NCBI GenBank assembly: GCA_016715985.1
Contig: JADJXD010000001.1
Coordinates: 4,340,001-4,404,000, forward strand
DNA: 64,000 bases
Reading direction: 5' to 3'
From: Saprospiraceae bacterium
GTDB lineage: Bacteria > Bacteroidota > Bacteroidia > Chitinophagales > Saprospiraceae
In this document: one piece after another, positions 9,944 through 18,447 of the stretch
How positions within the stretch are numbered: position 1 is the first letter of the stretch
Layout of the letters: each line of letters opens with the position of its first letter
Position numbers and translations under genes: made by a program
Notes under the pieces: generated by a model
Told to the model about the DNA's origin: nothing
What the model saw: the letters and a program-made list of their open reading frames with translations, nothing else
The model's database searches: none

Positions 9944-10405
9944 TCAATGGCGGTTCCCTGCCTGTTGTATCACTTTTCTAATTAATTCCGGCATAACCAA
10001 TTGTAGTTCATCAGTAAGATAAATACCCTGCTGCTGAATACTTTCTATGCTCACCACAAATAAATCTATCTCGGGCATTTTTCCCAGGAGTTGCAAAGCG
10101 CTCACGAGGTCTTTTAGACCGATATCATGTGTACTCATTGCAGGTGGAAAATCTGATGCAAATTTAGGTTTGATCAGTCGGATAGTTCCCGGTTTTCTTC
10201 CGTCAAGAGTTGCATCAATCATGATGATACGTTGATGATTTTCAAAGTATTCCAGAAGATGAAATCCACCGGTACCCCCGTCCAGAGTGATAAGGTGTTC
10301 GGGAAGATTTTCTTTATCCAGCCAATTTATGGCATGAACCCCAACACCCTCATCACCCATCAGGATGTTTCCAATGCCCATTATAAGCGTTTTGTCACTA
10401 ACCAT
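9944..10405 (-). CDS. hyaD: [NiFe] hydrogenase maturation endopeptidase, group 1 type
   Basis: 153 residues of the HyaD/HybD/HupD family, which clip the C-terminal peptide of the large subunit after Ni insertion. It shows the N-terminal GIGNILMGDEGVGVH motif, where the Glu is a Ni-probing ligand, the Asp in MIDATLDGRKPG, and the His in MSTHDIGLKD, the three metal-binding residues of the family. It is last in the operon small subunit, large subunit, cytochrome b, protease. The start lies 9 bases after the cytochrome b stop. Its substrate should be the large subunit at 11174-12898, which still encodes the tail after DPCMACAVH. Confidence 0.92.
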   Translation of the reverse strand: MVSDKTLIMGIGNILMGDEGVGVHAINWLDKENLPEHLITLDGGTGGFHLLEYFENHQRIIMIDATLDGRKPGTIRLIKPKFASDFPPAMSTHDIGLKDLVSALQLLGKMPEIDLFVVSIESIQQQGIYLTDELQLVMPELIRKVIQQAGNRH

Positions 10406-10414
10406 TAACGGTGT

Positions 10415-11152
10415 CTATTTTTCAGGATTTGGTGTATGCGGCTTATCTTTTTCAAAAAACTCTTCTTCGATAAATTTCCATCCGCCTCCCATACTGCTTA
10501 TTTCGCCTCTGCCTTCCACATAATCATGGTAGAATACCAGATAAACATGAATGACTGAAAACAGAATAAAGAACCACATTACCCAATGATGTATCTGACG
10601 TGTCACAATATCACCGCCAAACACAGCCGGTACCCATGCAAATAAATTGGGAAACCACCAGTCTGACATTGCAGCATATAAGCCGAATCCCGTAAGACAT
10701 TGTACCAGAAACATGAGAAATACAATAAAATATGATAATCCTGCTAAAGCATTATGACCGATACTTAAATGTTCTCTTTTTCCTTTTGGTCCTTTCATGA
10801 GTAATATATCTGTCCGTATCACGGTCCACATTTCATTAAAAAAGCGCTTTGAAGTAGGGATGAACTGTTTCCAGTCTGCAAATTTATTACCTACAAAACC
10901 CCAATATATTCTGAAAAGGAAATTGAAGAAAAAGATATAAGCTGCTGCGAAATGAATAAATCTTACCCATCCCATTGTAAATACATTAGTTGCTTCTGTC
11001 TGACTCATCAAGGCCAGTGGATTAGCAATATAAAAACCGGTAGCTGTCAAAACCATCAGCACCACCACATTTAGCCAATGATAAATTCTAACAGGTAGTT
11101 CCCAAACATATATCCGCCTCAATCGAGGGATATGAAGATATTTAGTTGCCAT
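10415..11152 (-). CDS. hyaC: Hydrogenase b-type cytochrome subunit
   Basis: 245 residues, an integral membrane di-haem cytochrome of the HyaC/HupC/HoxZ family. It anchors the periplasmic hydrogenase and passes electrons from H2 to quinone. Four hydrophobic segments are visible, with haem-ligand histidines in WELPVRIYHWLN, FIHFAAAY, IHHWVMW and SVIHVYLVFYHDY. The C-terminus is charged and cytoplasmic. It lies between the large subunit and the protease, 21 bases after the large-subunit stop. Confidence 0.93.
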   Translation of the reverse strand: MATKYLHIPRLRRIYVWELPVRIYHWLNVVVLMVLTATGFYIANPLALMSQTEATNVFTMGWVRFIHFAAAYIFFFNFLFRIYWGFVGNKFADWKQFIPTSKRFFNEMWTVIRTDILLMKGPKGKREHLSIGHNALAGLSYFIVFLMFLVQCLTGFGLYAAMSDWWFPNLFAWVPAVFGGDIVTRQIHHWVMWFFILFSVIHVYLVFYHDYVEGRGEISSMGGGWKFIEEEFFEKDKPHTPNPEK

Positions 11153-11173
11153 ACTTTTACATTTTTAAGTTGG

Positions 11174-12898
11174 TTAATCACCTACTACACTAAATCGTCC
11201 GATAGTGTCTCCTTTTTCGTCATAGAGATGCACAGCACAAGCCATACAAGGGTCAAAACTATGTATGGTCCTTAATATTTCCAGTGGCTGTGTTTCATTG
11301 GCTAGAGGGGTGTCTATCAGTGAAGACTCATACGCTGATAACTGACCTTTGCCATCACGTGGAGAAGCATTCCATGTAGTCGGTACAACTAGTTGATAAT
11401 TAGCGATTTTCTGATCTTCAATATTGATCCAGTGTGCCAGAGCACCACGAGGGGCCTCAGAAAATCCAACACCCACTGCTTGTTTTGGCCATGTTTCTCT
11501 TTCAAATTTAGTAACATCAGCCATACGGGTATCTCCGTTTCTGATATTCGTAATAAGCTGATCATAAAACTCCTGAGCCCAGCCTGAAGCCAATACACTT
11601 TCCAGACCTCTTGCTGCAGTTCGTCCGAGTGTAGAAAATAATGCTGTGACCGGGACGTCCAGATCTGTAAGTGCCTTGTCCACTACTGCCTTATATTCTT
11701 CTTTACCCCTTGCATATCCTACCAAAACTCTGGCTAATGGACCTACCTCCATGGCATTTCCTTTCCACCTTGGCGTTTTGAGATAACTGTATTTTTTATC
11801 CACATCCAGATGTTCAAATGGTGGTTTCGGACCCGTATAGTTCATTTTGGTCTCCCCTTTCCATGGGTGAAGGCCTACACCGTCACCCCCTGCATAATCG
11901 TACCAGGAGTTTGTAACAAATTCCTGAACTTCCTCATCGTGACGCAAATCCACATCATATACTTTACTGATATCTTTATTTAATATGGCTCCCGGAGGGA
12001 ACTTCATACTTGCAATATCCCTGATTCCATTGGTTGGCAAATCTCCATAAGCCAAATAATTGCCAATACCGCCTCCGATAGCACCCCAATCCTTGTAAAA
12101 AGAAGCAATTGCCATTAAGTCGGGAATATATACCTGTTCGATGAAGTTTTTGCCTTCTACAAGTAATCTGGCCACCATAGCCAATCTTTCAGCGTTAATA
12201 CCACTGACATCATCAATGCCTATAGCACAAGCCATACCTCCTACAAGATAATTAGGATGTGGATTTTTTCCACCAAATATAGCGTGTACTTTGACTATTT
12301 CTTTCTGCCATTCCAGTGCTTCGAGATAATGGGCCAGGCCTATAAGATTGACTTCAGCCGGTAATTTATATGCCGGATGCCCCCAATAACCATTAGCAAA
12401 AATGCCCAGTTGTCCACTCGCAACAAACTTGCTTATTCTTTTTTGGATATCACTGAAATAGCCCGGCGAACTCTTTGGCCAGTTTGAAATGCTTTGCGCC
12501 AGTTCAGATGTTTTTTTAGGATCGGCTTTCAGTGCATTGACTACATCTACCCAATCCATGGCATGTAAATGATAAAAATGTACCACGTGGTCATGCATGT
12601 AGAGACTGCAGTGCATTATATTTCTGACAAGTTCAGCATTGGGTGGAATAACAATGTCCAATGCATCTTCGACTGCTCTAACGGATGTCAGTGAATGTGT
12701 AGATGTACATACGCCACATACTCTTCCTACAAAAGCCCAGGCATCCCTTGGATCTCTGCCTTTGAGTATTTCTTCTATCAATCTCACCATTGTTCCGCTA
12801 CTGAAGGCATCTTTTATTTTACCATTTTCTATATCGACTTCTATTCTAAGGTGACCTTCTATTCTTGTAATGGGGTCAACCACTATTCTTTTGCTCAT
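11174..12898 (-). CDS. hyaB: [NiFe] hydrogenase large subunit, group 1 (membrane-bound uptake)
   Basis: 574 residues. It carries the Ni-Fe(CN)2CO active site. The N-terminal L1 motif RVCGVCTSTHSL (about residue 58) and C-terminal L2 motif DPCMACAVH supply the four Cys ligands. A tail of about 15 residues follows the His (LYDEKGDTIGRFSVVGD) and should be removed by HyaD. Family motif RIEGHLRIEVDIENG is at the N-terminus. There is no export signal of its own; it would be co-exported with the Tat-dependent small subunit. Start is 27 bases after the small-subunit stop. Assignment to group 1 rests on sequence motifs and on neighbouring cytochrome b. Confidence 0.97.
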   Translation of the reverse strand: MSKRIVVDPITRIEGHLRIEVDIENGKIKDAFSSGTMVRLIEEILKGRDPRDAWAFVGRVCGVCTSTHSLTSVRAVEDALDIVIPPNAELVRNIMHCSLYMHDHVVHFYHLHAMDWVDVVNALKADPKKTSELAQSISNWPKSSPGYFSDIQKRISKFVASGQLGIFANGYWGHPAYKLPAEVNLIGLAHYLEALEWQKEIVKVHAIFGGKNPHPNYLVGGMACAIGIDDVSGINAERLAMVARLLVEGKNFIEQVYIPDLMAIASFYKDWGAIGGGIGNYLAYGDLPTNGIRDIASMKFPPGAILNKDISKVYDVDLRHDEEVQEFVTNSWYDYAGGDGVGLHPWKGETKMNYTGPKPPFEHLDVDKKYSYLKTPRWKGNAMEVGPLARVLVGYARGKEEYKAVVDKALTDLDVPVTALFSTLGRTAARGLESVLASGWAQEFYDQLITNIRNGDTRMADVTKFERETWPKQAVGVGFSEAPRGALAHWINIEDQKIANYQLVVPTTWNASPRDGKGQLSAYESSLIDTPLANETQPLEILRTIHSFDPCMACAVHLYDEKGDTIGRFSVVGD

Positions 12899-12925
12899 AC
12901 TTTTTAAAATTTAAAGTTTGATAAA

Positions 12926-14056
12926 TTAAGAAACAACGTCTTTTTCACTTTCCTTACCTTCCAATTCAAGCTCGTGAATTTTTTTGTATTTGCTGACATT
13001 TGTTGCTATAGTATGACCGGCAATGGCTGCTGCCGTTACCCCCAAGGCTACTTTACCCCAAGTGTCTGCATCAGCTTCAATACCGAATCCGGCAAATGCA
13101 GATGCTCTTTCATATAATCGACCATTATCCCAGTAGTTTTCTTCACTACAACCTATACAAGGGTGGCCTGATTGGATCGGAAAGCTGGTTCCTTCATTCC
13201 ACTTCATCACTCCGCAAGCATTATATGTAGAAGGACCTTTACATCCTACTTTATACAAACAATAACCTTTTTTCGCATTTTCATCATCAAACGATTCTAC
13301 AAAAAGTCCTGCATCATAATAGGCTCTTCTATAACAAGTATCGTGAACTCTTTTGCTGTAAAAAGCTTTAGGTCTTCCAAGTCTATCCAACTCCGGTATT
13401 CTGCCGAATGTGAGATAGTGTACTATAACACCAGCCATAACTTCTCCGATCGGAGGGCATCCCGGTACTTTAATGACAGGCTTTCCTTTTACCAATTTGT
13501 GAATTGGTGTGGCAGATGTAGGATTGGGTTTTGCTGATTGGACACAACCATTGCTGGCGCAACTTCCCCAGGCTATGATGGCTGCTGCATTTTCTGATAC
13601 TTCTTCCAATACCTGTAAAGATGTTTTGCCACCTATCATACAATAGACTCCATCTGCTCCAACCGGAACACTTCCTTCAATACATAAAATGTACTGACCT
13701 TTGTATTTTTCCAGGGTATTGTGTAAAGACTGCTCTGCCTGAATTCCTGATGCAGCCATAAGGGTCTCAGAATAATCAAGAGAAATCATATCCAGAAGAA
13801 TATCTGCTACGATCGGATGAGAAGATCTGATAAAACTCTCACTGCAGCAGGTACATTCCTGAAAATGCATCCAGATAACCGGTAACCGTTGCTTTGTCTC
13901 CAGTGCTTTAGCTACTTGACCTATCGCAGTGCTTTCAACTCCGATAAAAGCAGCCATCATGCTGGCAAATTTCATAAAATCTCTTCTTGAGTAACCTTTC
14001 ATCCGCATTTCTTCATAGTAAGTAAGCGGCTTTTTGATGCGTGTTTCAGTGGCCAT
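12926..14056 (-). CDS. hyaA: [NiFe] hydrogenase small subunit, Tat-exported, O2-tolerant type
   Basis: 376 residues from ATG 14056 (MATETRIKK). A longer frame begins at 14131, but its extra 25 residues are not family-like and would displace the Tat signal. The Tat motif SRRDFMKF is near residue 24. The proximal-cluster region reads QECTCCSESF and, further on, GSCASNGCVQ, so both extra cysteines of the [4Fe-3S] cluster found in O2-tolerant enzymes such as E. coli Hyd-1 are present. Medial and distal cluster Cys follow (HDTCYRRA, CLYKVGCKGPSTYNAC, HPCIGCSEENYWD). A C-terminal hydrophobic helix (VALGVTAAAIAGHTIA) is the membrane anchor. First gene of hyaABCD. Confidence 0.96.
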   Translation of the reverse strand: MATETRIKKPLTYYEEMRMKGYSRRDFMKFASMMAAFIGVESTAIGQVAKALETKQRLPVIWMHFQECTCCSESFIRSSHPIVADILLDMISLDYSETLMAASGIQAEQSLHNTLEKYKGQYILCIEGSVPVGADGVYCMIGGKTSLQVLEEVSENAAAIIAWGSCASNGCVQSAKPNPTSATPIHKLVKGKPVIKVPGCPPIGEVMAGVIVHYLTFGRIPELDRLGRPKAFYSKRVHDTCYRRAYYDAGLFVESFDDENAKKGYCLYKVGCKGPSTYNACGVMKWNEGTSFPIQSGHPCIGCSEENYWDNGRLYERASAFAGFGIEADADTWGKVALGVTAAAIAGHTIATNVSKYKKIHELELEGKESEKDVVS

Positions 14057-14170
14057 TTTGATTTGATTGAAGGTGAAAAATAAATTATCCAACTTTGAAA
14101 GTGCATAAAATATTAAAATTCTCCGCTTCAATTATCAAACCCCATCGTACCCTTGAAAATAAAATTATTT

Positions 14171-14189
14171 CACGCACAATAATTGCGTG
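14171..14189. promoter_or_regulatory. Inverted repeat in the divergent hydrogenase control region
   Basis: CACGCA, 7 bases, TGCGTG: a perfect 6-bp inverted repeat between hyaA and the divergent hyp-side operon. It could be an operator or a transcript hairpin in the hyaA leader; the sequence cannot decide. Confidence 0.35.
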
Positions 14190-14219
14190 CAAGATACGTC
14201 ATTGGCCATACTACAAATT

Positions 14220-14255
14220 ATGATTAAGATCAATATTAGTTGTGATTATAATCAT
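14220..14255. promoter_or_regulatory. Tandem FNR/CRP-like boxes between the divergent hydrogenase operons
   Basis: ATGATTAAGATCAA (14220-14233) matches the FNR consensus TTGATnnnnATCAA at all but the first base. GTGATTATAATCAT (14242-14255) keeps the TGAT-N4-ATCA core and is a 12-bp palindrome. Centres are 22 bases apart, two helical turns. With a start point near 14293 (from the -7 element at 14279) the downstream box would centre near -44, close to a class II activator position. Oxygen or redox control of both operons is inference. Confidence 0.5.
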
Positions 14256-14269
14256 TACGACAATAGAGC

Positions 14270-14286
14270 CAAATTTAATAACTTTG
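14270..14286. promoter_or_regulatory. Adjacent divergent -7 elements
   Basis: Forward TAACTTTG (14279-14286) serves the plus-strand operon starting at 14311. On the complement, TAAATTTG (14277-14270) has TTTT 19 bases upstream (14300-14297) and could serve hyaA with a leader of about 200 bases. Both fit TAnnTTTG. The forward -33 element is poor, which suits a promoter needing the activator boxes at 14220-14255. Confidence 0.4.
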
Positions 14287-14310
14287 CCCTACAGCTAAAA
14301 ATTAAACAAT

Positions 14311-14526
14311 ATGAAACTTTTAAATTTGTTTTTCTCAGGTTTGTTTTTTGTCGCTATGCCACTTATATCAGTTGCCCATCCGGGACATGGCGATCATACG
14401 CATGATGGATTTTCTATTATACATTATTTCACTGAGCCTGAACATGCTTTGGTGACCATCGGTATTCTGGTTACGATAGCAGTGGCTTTTTATTATAAAT
14501 ATCAGGTCAACAGAAAAAAGGTGTAA
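14311..14526 (+). CDS. Small His-rich exported membrane protein of the hydrogenase locus
   Basis: 71 residues. A signal peptide (MKLLNLFFSGLFFVAMPLISVA) is followed by a short His-rich segment HPGHGDHTHDGF and then one transmembrane helix (HALVTIGILVTIAVAFYYKY) with a basic tail. The His cluster could bind nickel or another metal outside the cytoplasmic membrane. It starts the operon with hypA, hypB and hypF (10 bases before hypA), so a role in nickel handling or hydrogenase assembly is inferred from context. I know no characterised family. Confidence 0.72.
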   Translation: MKLLNLFFSGLFFVAMPLISVAHPGHGDHTHDGFSIIHYFTEPEHALVTIGILVTIAVAFYYKYQVNRKKV

Positions 14527-14535
14527 GTCTTTCAG

Positions 14536-14877
14536 ATGCATGAATTATCTATTGTAATGAGTATCATTGATATTGCCAGAGATGAAGCTAAAAAAGCTAA
14601 TGTCTTAAAATTTAGTGAGATTGAACTCGAAATAGGTATGCTGAGCGGGATAGAAATGAATGCTTTTGATTTTGCATGGAATGAAGCGGTAAAATTGACA
14701 ATTCTGGATAGTGCTGTTAGGGTTGTCAGCAGGCCTGTTGGTAAAGCTGTCTGTCTGGAATGTGATGCCAACTTTGATATGCTGACGCTTTATGATCAAT
14801 GCCCGGTTTGTCAGAGTCCGTTTACAGATATTAAACAGGGTAAGGAACTTCGGGTAAAATCTTTGACTACTGTGTAG
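14536..14877 (+). CDS. hypA: Hydrogenase nickel-incorporation protein HypA
   Basis: 113 residues, full family length. The N-terminus MHELSIVMSI includes the invariant His2 that binds Ni. The zinc site is C-x2-C ... C-x2-C (CLECDANFDM ... CPVCQSPF). HypA delivers nickel with HypB to the hydrogenase large-subunit precursor. Located between the His-rich membrane protein and hypB, 30 bases before hypB. Confidence 0.97.
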   Translation: MHELSIVMSIIDIARDEAKKANVLKFSEIELEIGMLSGIEMNAFDFAWNEAVKLTILDSAVRVVSRPVGKAVCLECDANFDMLTLYDQCPVCQSPFTDIKQGKELRVKSLTTV

Positions 14878-14907
14878 TTTATTCAATCATTATTTTAATT
14901 ATAAATT

Positions 14908-15651
14908 ATGTGTGCTACATGCGGCTGCAGCGGTGATCAACACCACCACCATCACAATGGGGATCATCACCATCATCACGATCATAAAACCATCATTGAT
15001 GTAGAAAGAGATATCCTGCATCAGAATAATCTTTTGGCTGAAAGGAACAGGGGATATTTTGATGCTAAAAATATATTATGTCTGAATTTGGTATCTTCGC
15101 CAGGATCAGGAAAGACATCTCTGCTTGAAAAAACATTAATTGACCTGAAGGGTGAACTTGATTTTGTCGTCATCGAAGGAGACCAACAAACTACCAATGA
15201 CGCTGATCGGATTCATGCTACCGGTACAAAAGTAACTCAAATCAATACCGGAAAAGGTTGTCATCTGGATTCACACATGATTTTTCATGCCTTACAGGGA
15301 TTAAAACCAAAAGAAAATTCAGTACTTTTTATTGAAAATGTTGGAAATCTGGTTTGTCCGGCTATGTTTGATCTGGGTGAAAGAGAAAGGGTCGTCATCA
15401 TGAGTGTGACAGAAGGCGATGACAAACCCCTCAAGTACCCGGATATGTTTCATACCTCTACTTTATGTATCATCAATAAAACGGACCTTTTGCCTTATGT
15501 TCCTTTTGACATCAATAAAGCCAAAGAAAATGCAAAAAAGGTCAATCACAAACTGGAGATCATAGAAGTAAGCTGTACGTCAGGCGAAGGATTGAGCCAA
15601 TGGTATGACTGGCTGAAATCAAAAGTACCTGTACCCGAAATGGCCGGATAG
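14908..15651 (+). CDS. hypB: Hydrogenase nickel-incorporation GTPase HypB
   Basis: 247 residues. N-terminal MCATCGCSG is the high-affinity CxxCGC nickel site, followed by a polyhistidine stretch (residues about 12-27, two His5 runs), a nickel store. The SIMIBI GTPase core has Walker A SSPGSGKTSL, the ENVGNLVCPAMFDLGE region with the metal-site Cys, and NKTDLLPY for guanine recognition. It works with HypA in GTP-driven nickel insertion. 28 bases before hypF in the same operon. Confidence 0.97.
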   Translation: MCATCGCSGDQHHHHHNGDHHHHHDHKTIIDVERDILHQNNLLAERNRGYFDAKNILCLNLVSSPGSGKTSLLEKTLIDLKGELDFVVIEGDQQTTNDADRIHATGTKVTQINTGKGCHLDSHMIFHALQGLKPKENSVLFIENVGNLVCPAMFDLGERERVVIMSVTEGDDKPLKYPDMFHTSTLCIINKTDLLPYVPFDINKAKENAKKVNHKLEIIEVSCTSGEGLSQWYDWLKSKVPVPEMAG

Positions 15652-15679
15652 TTACATATAAAAACAAAAGGTCAGTAGT

Positions 15680-17995
15680 ATGGATACATTTCATATTCAC
15701 ATCAAGGGTATGGTTCAGGGTGTGGGCTTCAGGCCTTTTGTGCATCAGTTGGCTCAGCAAATGAATGTTTCCGGATATGTAAGCAATACCAAAAATGGCG
15801 TCCATATTGAGATCAATGCGGATGAAAATAAAGCCCGTATTTTCTGTCAAAAAATCGTACAGCATCCTCCTGAAAATGCTTTGATCACCAGTCATTCAAT
15901 CATCAAAACGACTCCCCAAAAGTACGAAGCTTTCAATATAAAACCGGATGCCGGTGATGACGTTCCTGACCTTTTCCTGACGCCTGACATTGCAATATGC
16001 GAAAATTGTAAGCAAGACCTGACAGAAAAGCATGGAAGAAGAAACCGATATCCTTTCACAACATGTCTGCATTGCGGACCAAGATATTCTATATTAAAAA
16101 AGCTTCCTTACGACAGGATCAATACAACCATGTCCCATCTTGCCATGTGCCCTGATTGCTTACACGAATATCAGGACATCAGTGACAGAAGATACTTCAG
16201 CCAGACGAATTCCTGCCCTGAATGTGCGGTTCAGATGCATTTATACGATAATGCAACATCAGAAATAAGTATTGCGCAGGATGCAATTATAGCATTTATT
16301 TCAAATGCTCTTCTCTCAGGAAAAATTGTTTCAGTAAAAGGAACCGGGGGCTTTTTACTGATATGTGATGCCACAAATAAAGCTGCCATTTCCAATCTCA
16401 GACAAAAAAAACACAGGCCAACCAAACCGTTTGCCATTATGTATCCTGATATACAATTGGCTCAAAAAGATGTGTTTATCAACGATGTTGAAAAAAGTAT
16501 TTTACAAAGCAAATCTGCCCCAATTTTATTATGTCGAAAAAAGGAAGTCAACACGACCGGACTCGGAAGCGATGAAATAGCACCGGGATTGGATAAAATC
16601 GGAGTAATGTTGCCTAATAACCCTCTGCTGTATTTAATTGCGCAGGATTGTGGTATTCCCCTTGTTGCAACAAGCGGAAATTTAAGCGGATCGCCCATTT
16701 TGTATAAAGACGAAGATGCATTGACACATCTCTTCGATATAGCTGACCTGATACTGACTTATGACCGGGAGATCGTGATGCCGCAGGATGACAGTGTACT
16801 ACAACTTACTGAAACCGGTCAGAAAATCATTTTAAGAAGAAGCAGGGGGCTTGCTCCCGGATATTTTCCTAATTCCTTTTCAGATGACAATGAGCCTTTG
16901 CTTGCATTCGGAGGAGAATTAAAAGGGAGCTTTGCAATTTATCAAAACGGGAATATTTATGTAAGCCAATATCTGGGCGACCAGCAATCATTTGAGTCTC
17001 AAATTGCTTTTACGCAAACGATGACCCAACTCACTACCATGCTGAATATAAAGCCTGAAGTAATCCTTGCAGACAGCCATCCCGGATATTATTCTTCTTT
17101 GGCTGCATCAGCGTATAGTTTGGAACATGATGTAAAAAACCTGCTAAAAATCCAGCATCATAAAGCACATTTTAGTGCTGTTCTTGCAGAAAATTCACTC
17201 TTGATAACCAGTGGACCCATTTTAGGTATTATTTGGGATGGCACCGGTTACGGAGATGACAGACAAATTTGGGGTAGTGAAACTTTTATCTATAGAAATT
17301 ATGAAATGCAGAGGGTTGCACATTTCAGGTATTTCCATCATTTAATGTATGATAAAATGAGTCGCGAACCCAGACTTTCTGCCATGAGCCTTTTGGAAGA
17401 ATTGCCGGAATATCACAATCTGATTGAGTCCTACTTTAGTGATTCTGAATGGAAATATTATCTCAAAGTATTATCAGGGAAGTCAGAAACAATGACTTCT
17501 TCCATGGGCAGGTTTTTAGATGGGATAGCTTGCATTTTAGGTGTAGGAAGTCTTCAGACTTATGAAGGCGAAACTGTCATGAAAATGGAAGCTTTGGCCA
17601 GACAATATAAGCCGGAAAAAGAATCGTATTATGATTTTGAAATTGTTAATGGTGAAATCCAGTACATCCGATTTCTCGAATCTTGTATTAAGGATTTTCA
17701 AAGCTCGGGCGATGTTTCCAAAATTTACAGAAAAGTATTATTTTCATTAGCCAGATTAGTTGGACTTCTTTCTGACCATTTTAAAATAGAAAAAATTGCA
17801 TTCAGCGGGGGTGTATTTCAAAACGCTTTGTTGGTGGATATGATCAAAAAATTGCTGAATGGTAAAAAGAAGCTGTATTTCCATATTCAACTAAGCCCGA
17901 ATGATGAATGCATCAGCTTCGGTCAGATAGCATATTATGATTTCCATATTCAAAAGGAAAAAGATCAGGCATCCTGCATTTTTCCTGATAGCTGA
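15680..17995 (+). CDS. hypF: Carbamoyltransferase HypF
   Basis: 771 residues, normal for HypF. Domains in order: acylphosphatase (GMVQGVGFRPFVHQ, residues 10-23), two Cys4 zinc fingers (CENCKQDL ... CLHCGPRY, and CPDCLHEY ... CPECAVQM), a YrdC-like domain (VKGTGGFLLICDA through RRSRGLAPGYFP), and a C-terminal Kae1/O-carbamoyltransferase-like domain (WDGTGYGDD ... FSGGVFQN). It makes the thiocarbamate on HypE from carbamoyl phosphate, the source of the cyanide ligands. The last 31 bases overlap the convergent protease gene at 17965. Confidence 0.97.
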   Translation: MDTFHIHIKGMVQGVGFRPFVHQLAQQMNVSGYVSNTKNGVHIEINADENKARIFCQKIVQHPPENALITSHSIIKTTPQKYEAFNIKPDAGDDVPDLFLTPDIAICENCKQDLTEKHGRRNRYPFTTCLHCGPRYSILKKLPYDRINTTMSHLAMCPDCLHEYQDISDRRYFSQTNSCPECAVQMHLYDNATSEISIAQDAIIAFISNALLSGKIVSVKGTGGFLLICDATNKAAISNLRQKKHRPTKPFAIMYPDIQLAQKDVFINDVEKSILQSKSAPILLCRKKEVNTTGLGSDEIAPGLDKIGVMLPNNPLLYLIAQDCGIPLVATSGNLSGSPILYKDEDALTHLFDIADLILTYDREIVMPQDDSVLQLTETGQKIILRRSRGLAPGYFPNSFSDDNEPLLAFGGELKGSFAIYQNGNIYVSQYLGDQQSFESQIAFTQTMTQLTTMLNIKPEVILADSHPGYYSSLAASAYSLEHDVKNLLKIQHHKAHFSAVLAENSLLITSGPILGIIWDGTGYGDDRQIWGSETFIYRNYEMQRVAHFRYFHHLMYDKMSREPRLSAMSLLEELPEYHNLIESYFSDSEWKYYLKVLSGKSETMTSSMGRFLDGIACILGVGSLQTYEGETVMKMEALARQYKPEKESYYDFEIVNGEIQYIRFLESCIKDFQSSGDVSKIYRKVLFSLARLVGLLSDHFKIEKIAFSGGVFQNALLVDMIKKLLNGKKKLYFHIQLSPNDECISFGQIAYYDFHIQKEKDQASCIFPDS

Positions 17996-18447
17996 AGTTT
18001 CAAGTTCTCAGCCAGCCATTCTTTAAAAAATGCCATCGCATTGTACAGATTTATGCGGCCATAAGCGGACAAACCATTTCCCAATTCCCAATCTTGCCCG
18101 CTGATTTCTAAAACGTAGGCATCATTTTCAATTTGAAACAAGTCAGATGCCAGATAAATAATATTTTCAGGTGTCTGCGCATGAGATGTGAATTCGGTTT
18201 TGATCACCTGTTGAGTTTTTATTTTTCTGAATTCAAAGCCATCAGACAACTTGTTTTCGGATGCATCTACAAAAACAACGGTGTCAAATTCAATTATTTT
18301 GAGTGCATCTTCCACCACCAATTGAAATTCTTTTTCCACGCTGATGGTATGACCAAAATTTGATTCAATATCATCGGCAAACAGCCAACCGATGCCATCA
18401 TCACCACGACTTATATTTCCGATTCCTATCAATAATGTTTCAGACAT
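17965..18447 (-). CDS. hoxW: Hydrogenase maturation endopeptidase, HoxW-type
   Basis: 160 residues. The family motif GIGNISRGDDGIGWLF is at the N-terminus, where the first Glu of the metal site is replaced by Asp (GDDG), as in many HoxW and FrcD relatives. VVFVDASEN and SHAQTPENII follow. It overlaps the end of hoxH by 8 bases and probably cleaves HoxH. Its 3' end overlaps the 3' end of hypF by 31 bases on the opposite strand. Confidence 0.9.
   Translation of the reverse strand: MSETLLIGIGNISRGDDGIGWLFADDIESNFGHTISVEKEFQLVVEDALKIIEFDTVVFVDASENKLSDGFEFRKIKTQQVIKTEFTSHAQTPENIIYLASDLFQIENDAYVLEISGQDWELGNGLSAYGRINLYNAMAFFKEWLAENLKLQLSGKMQDA

Noticed and set aside
14187..14405. 72-codon frame overlapping the small His-rich gene
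   Set aside because: It runs through the promoter and FNR-like boxes and overlaps 14311-14526 in another frame; the latter has a signal peptide and membrane helix.
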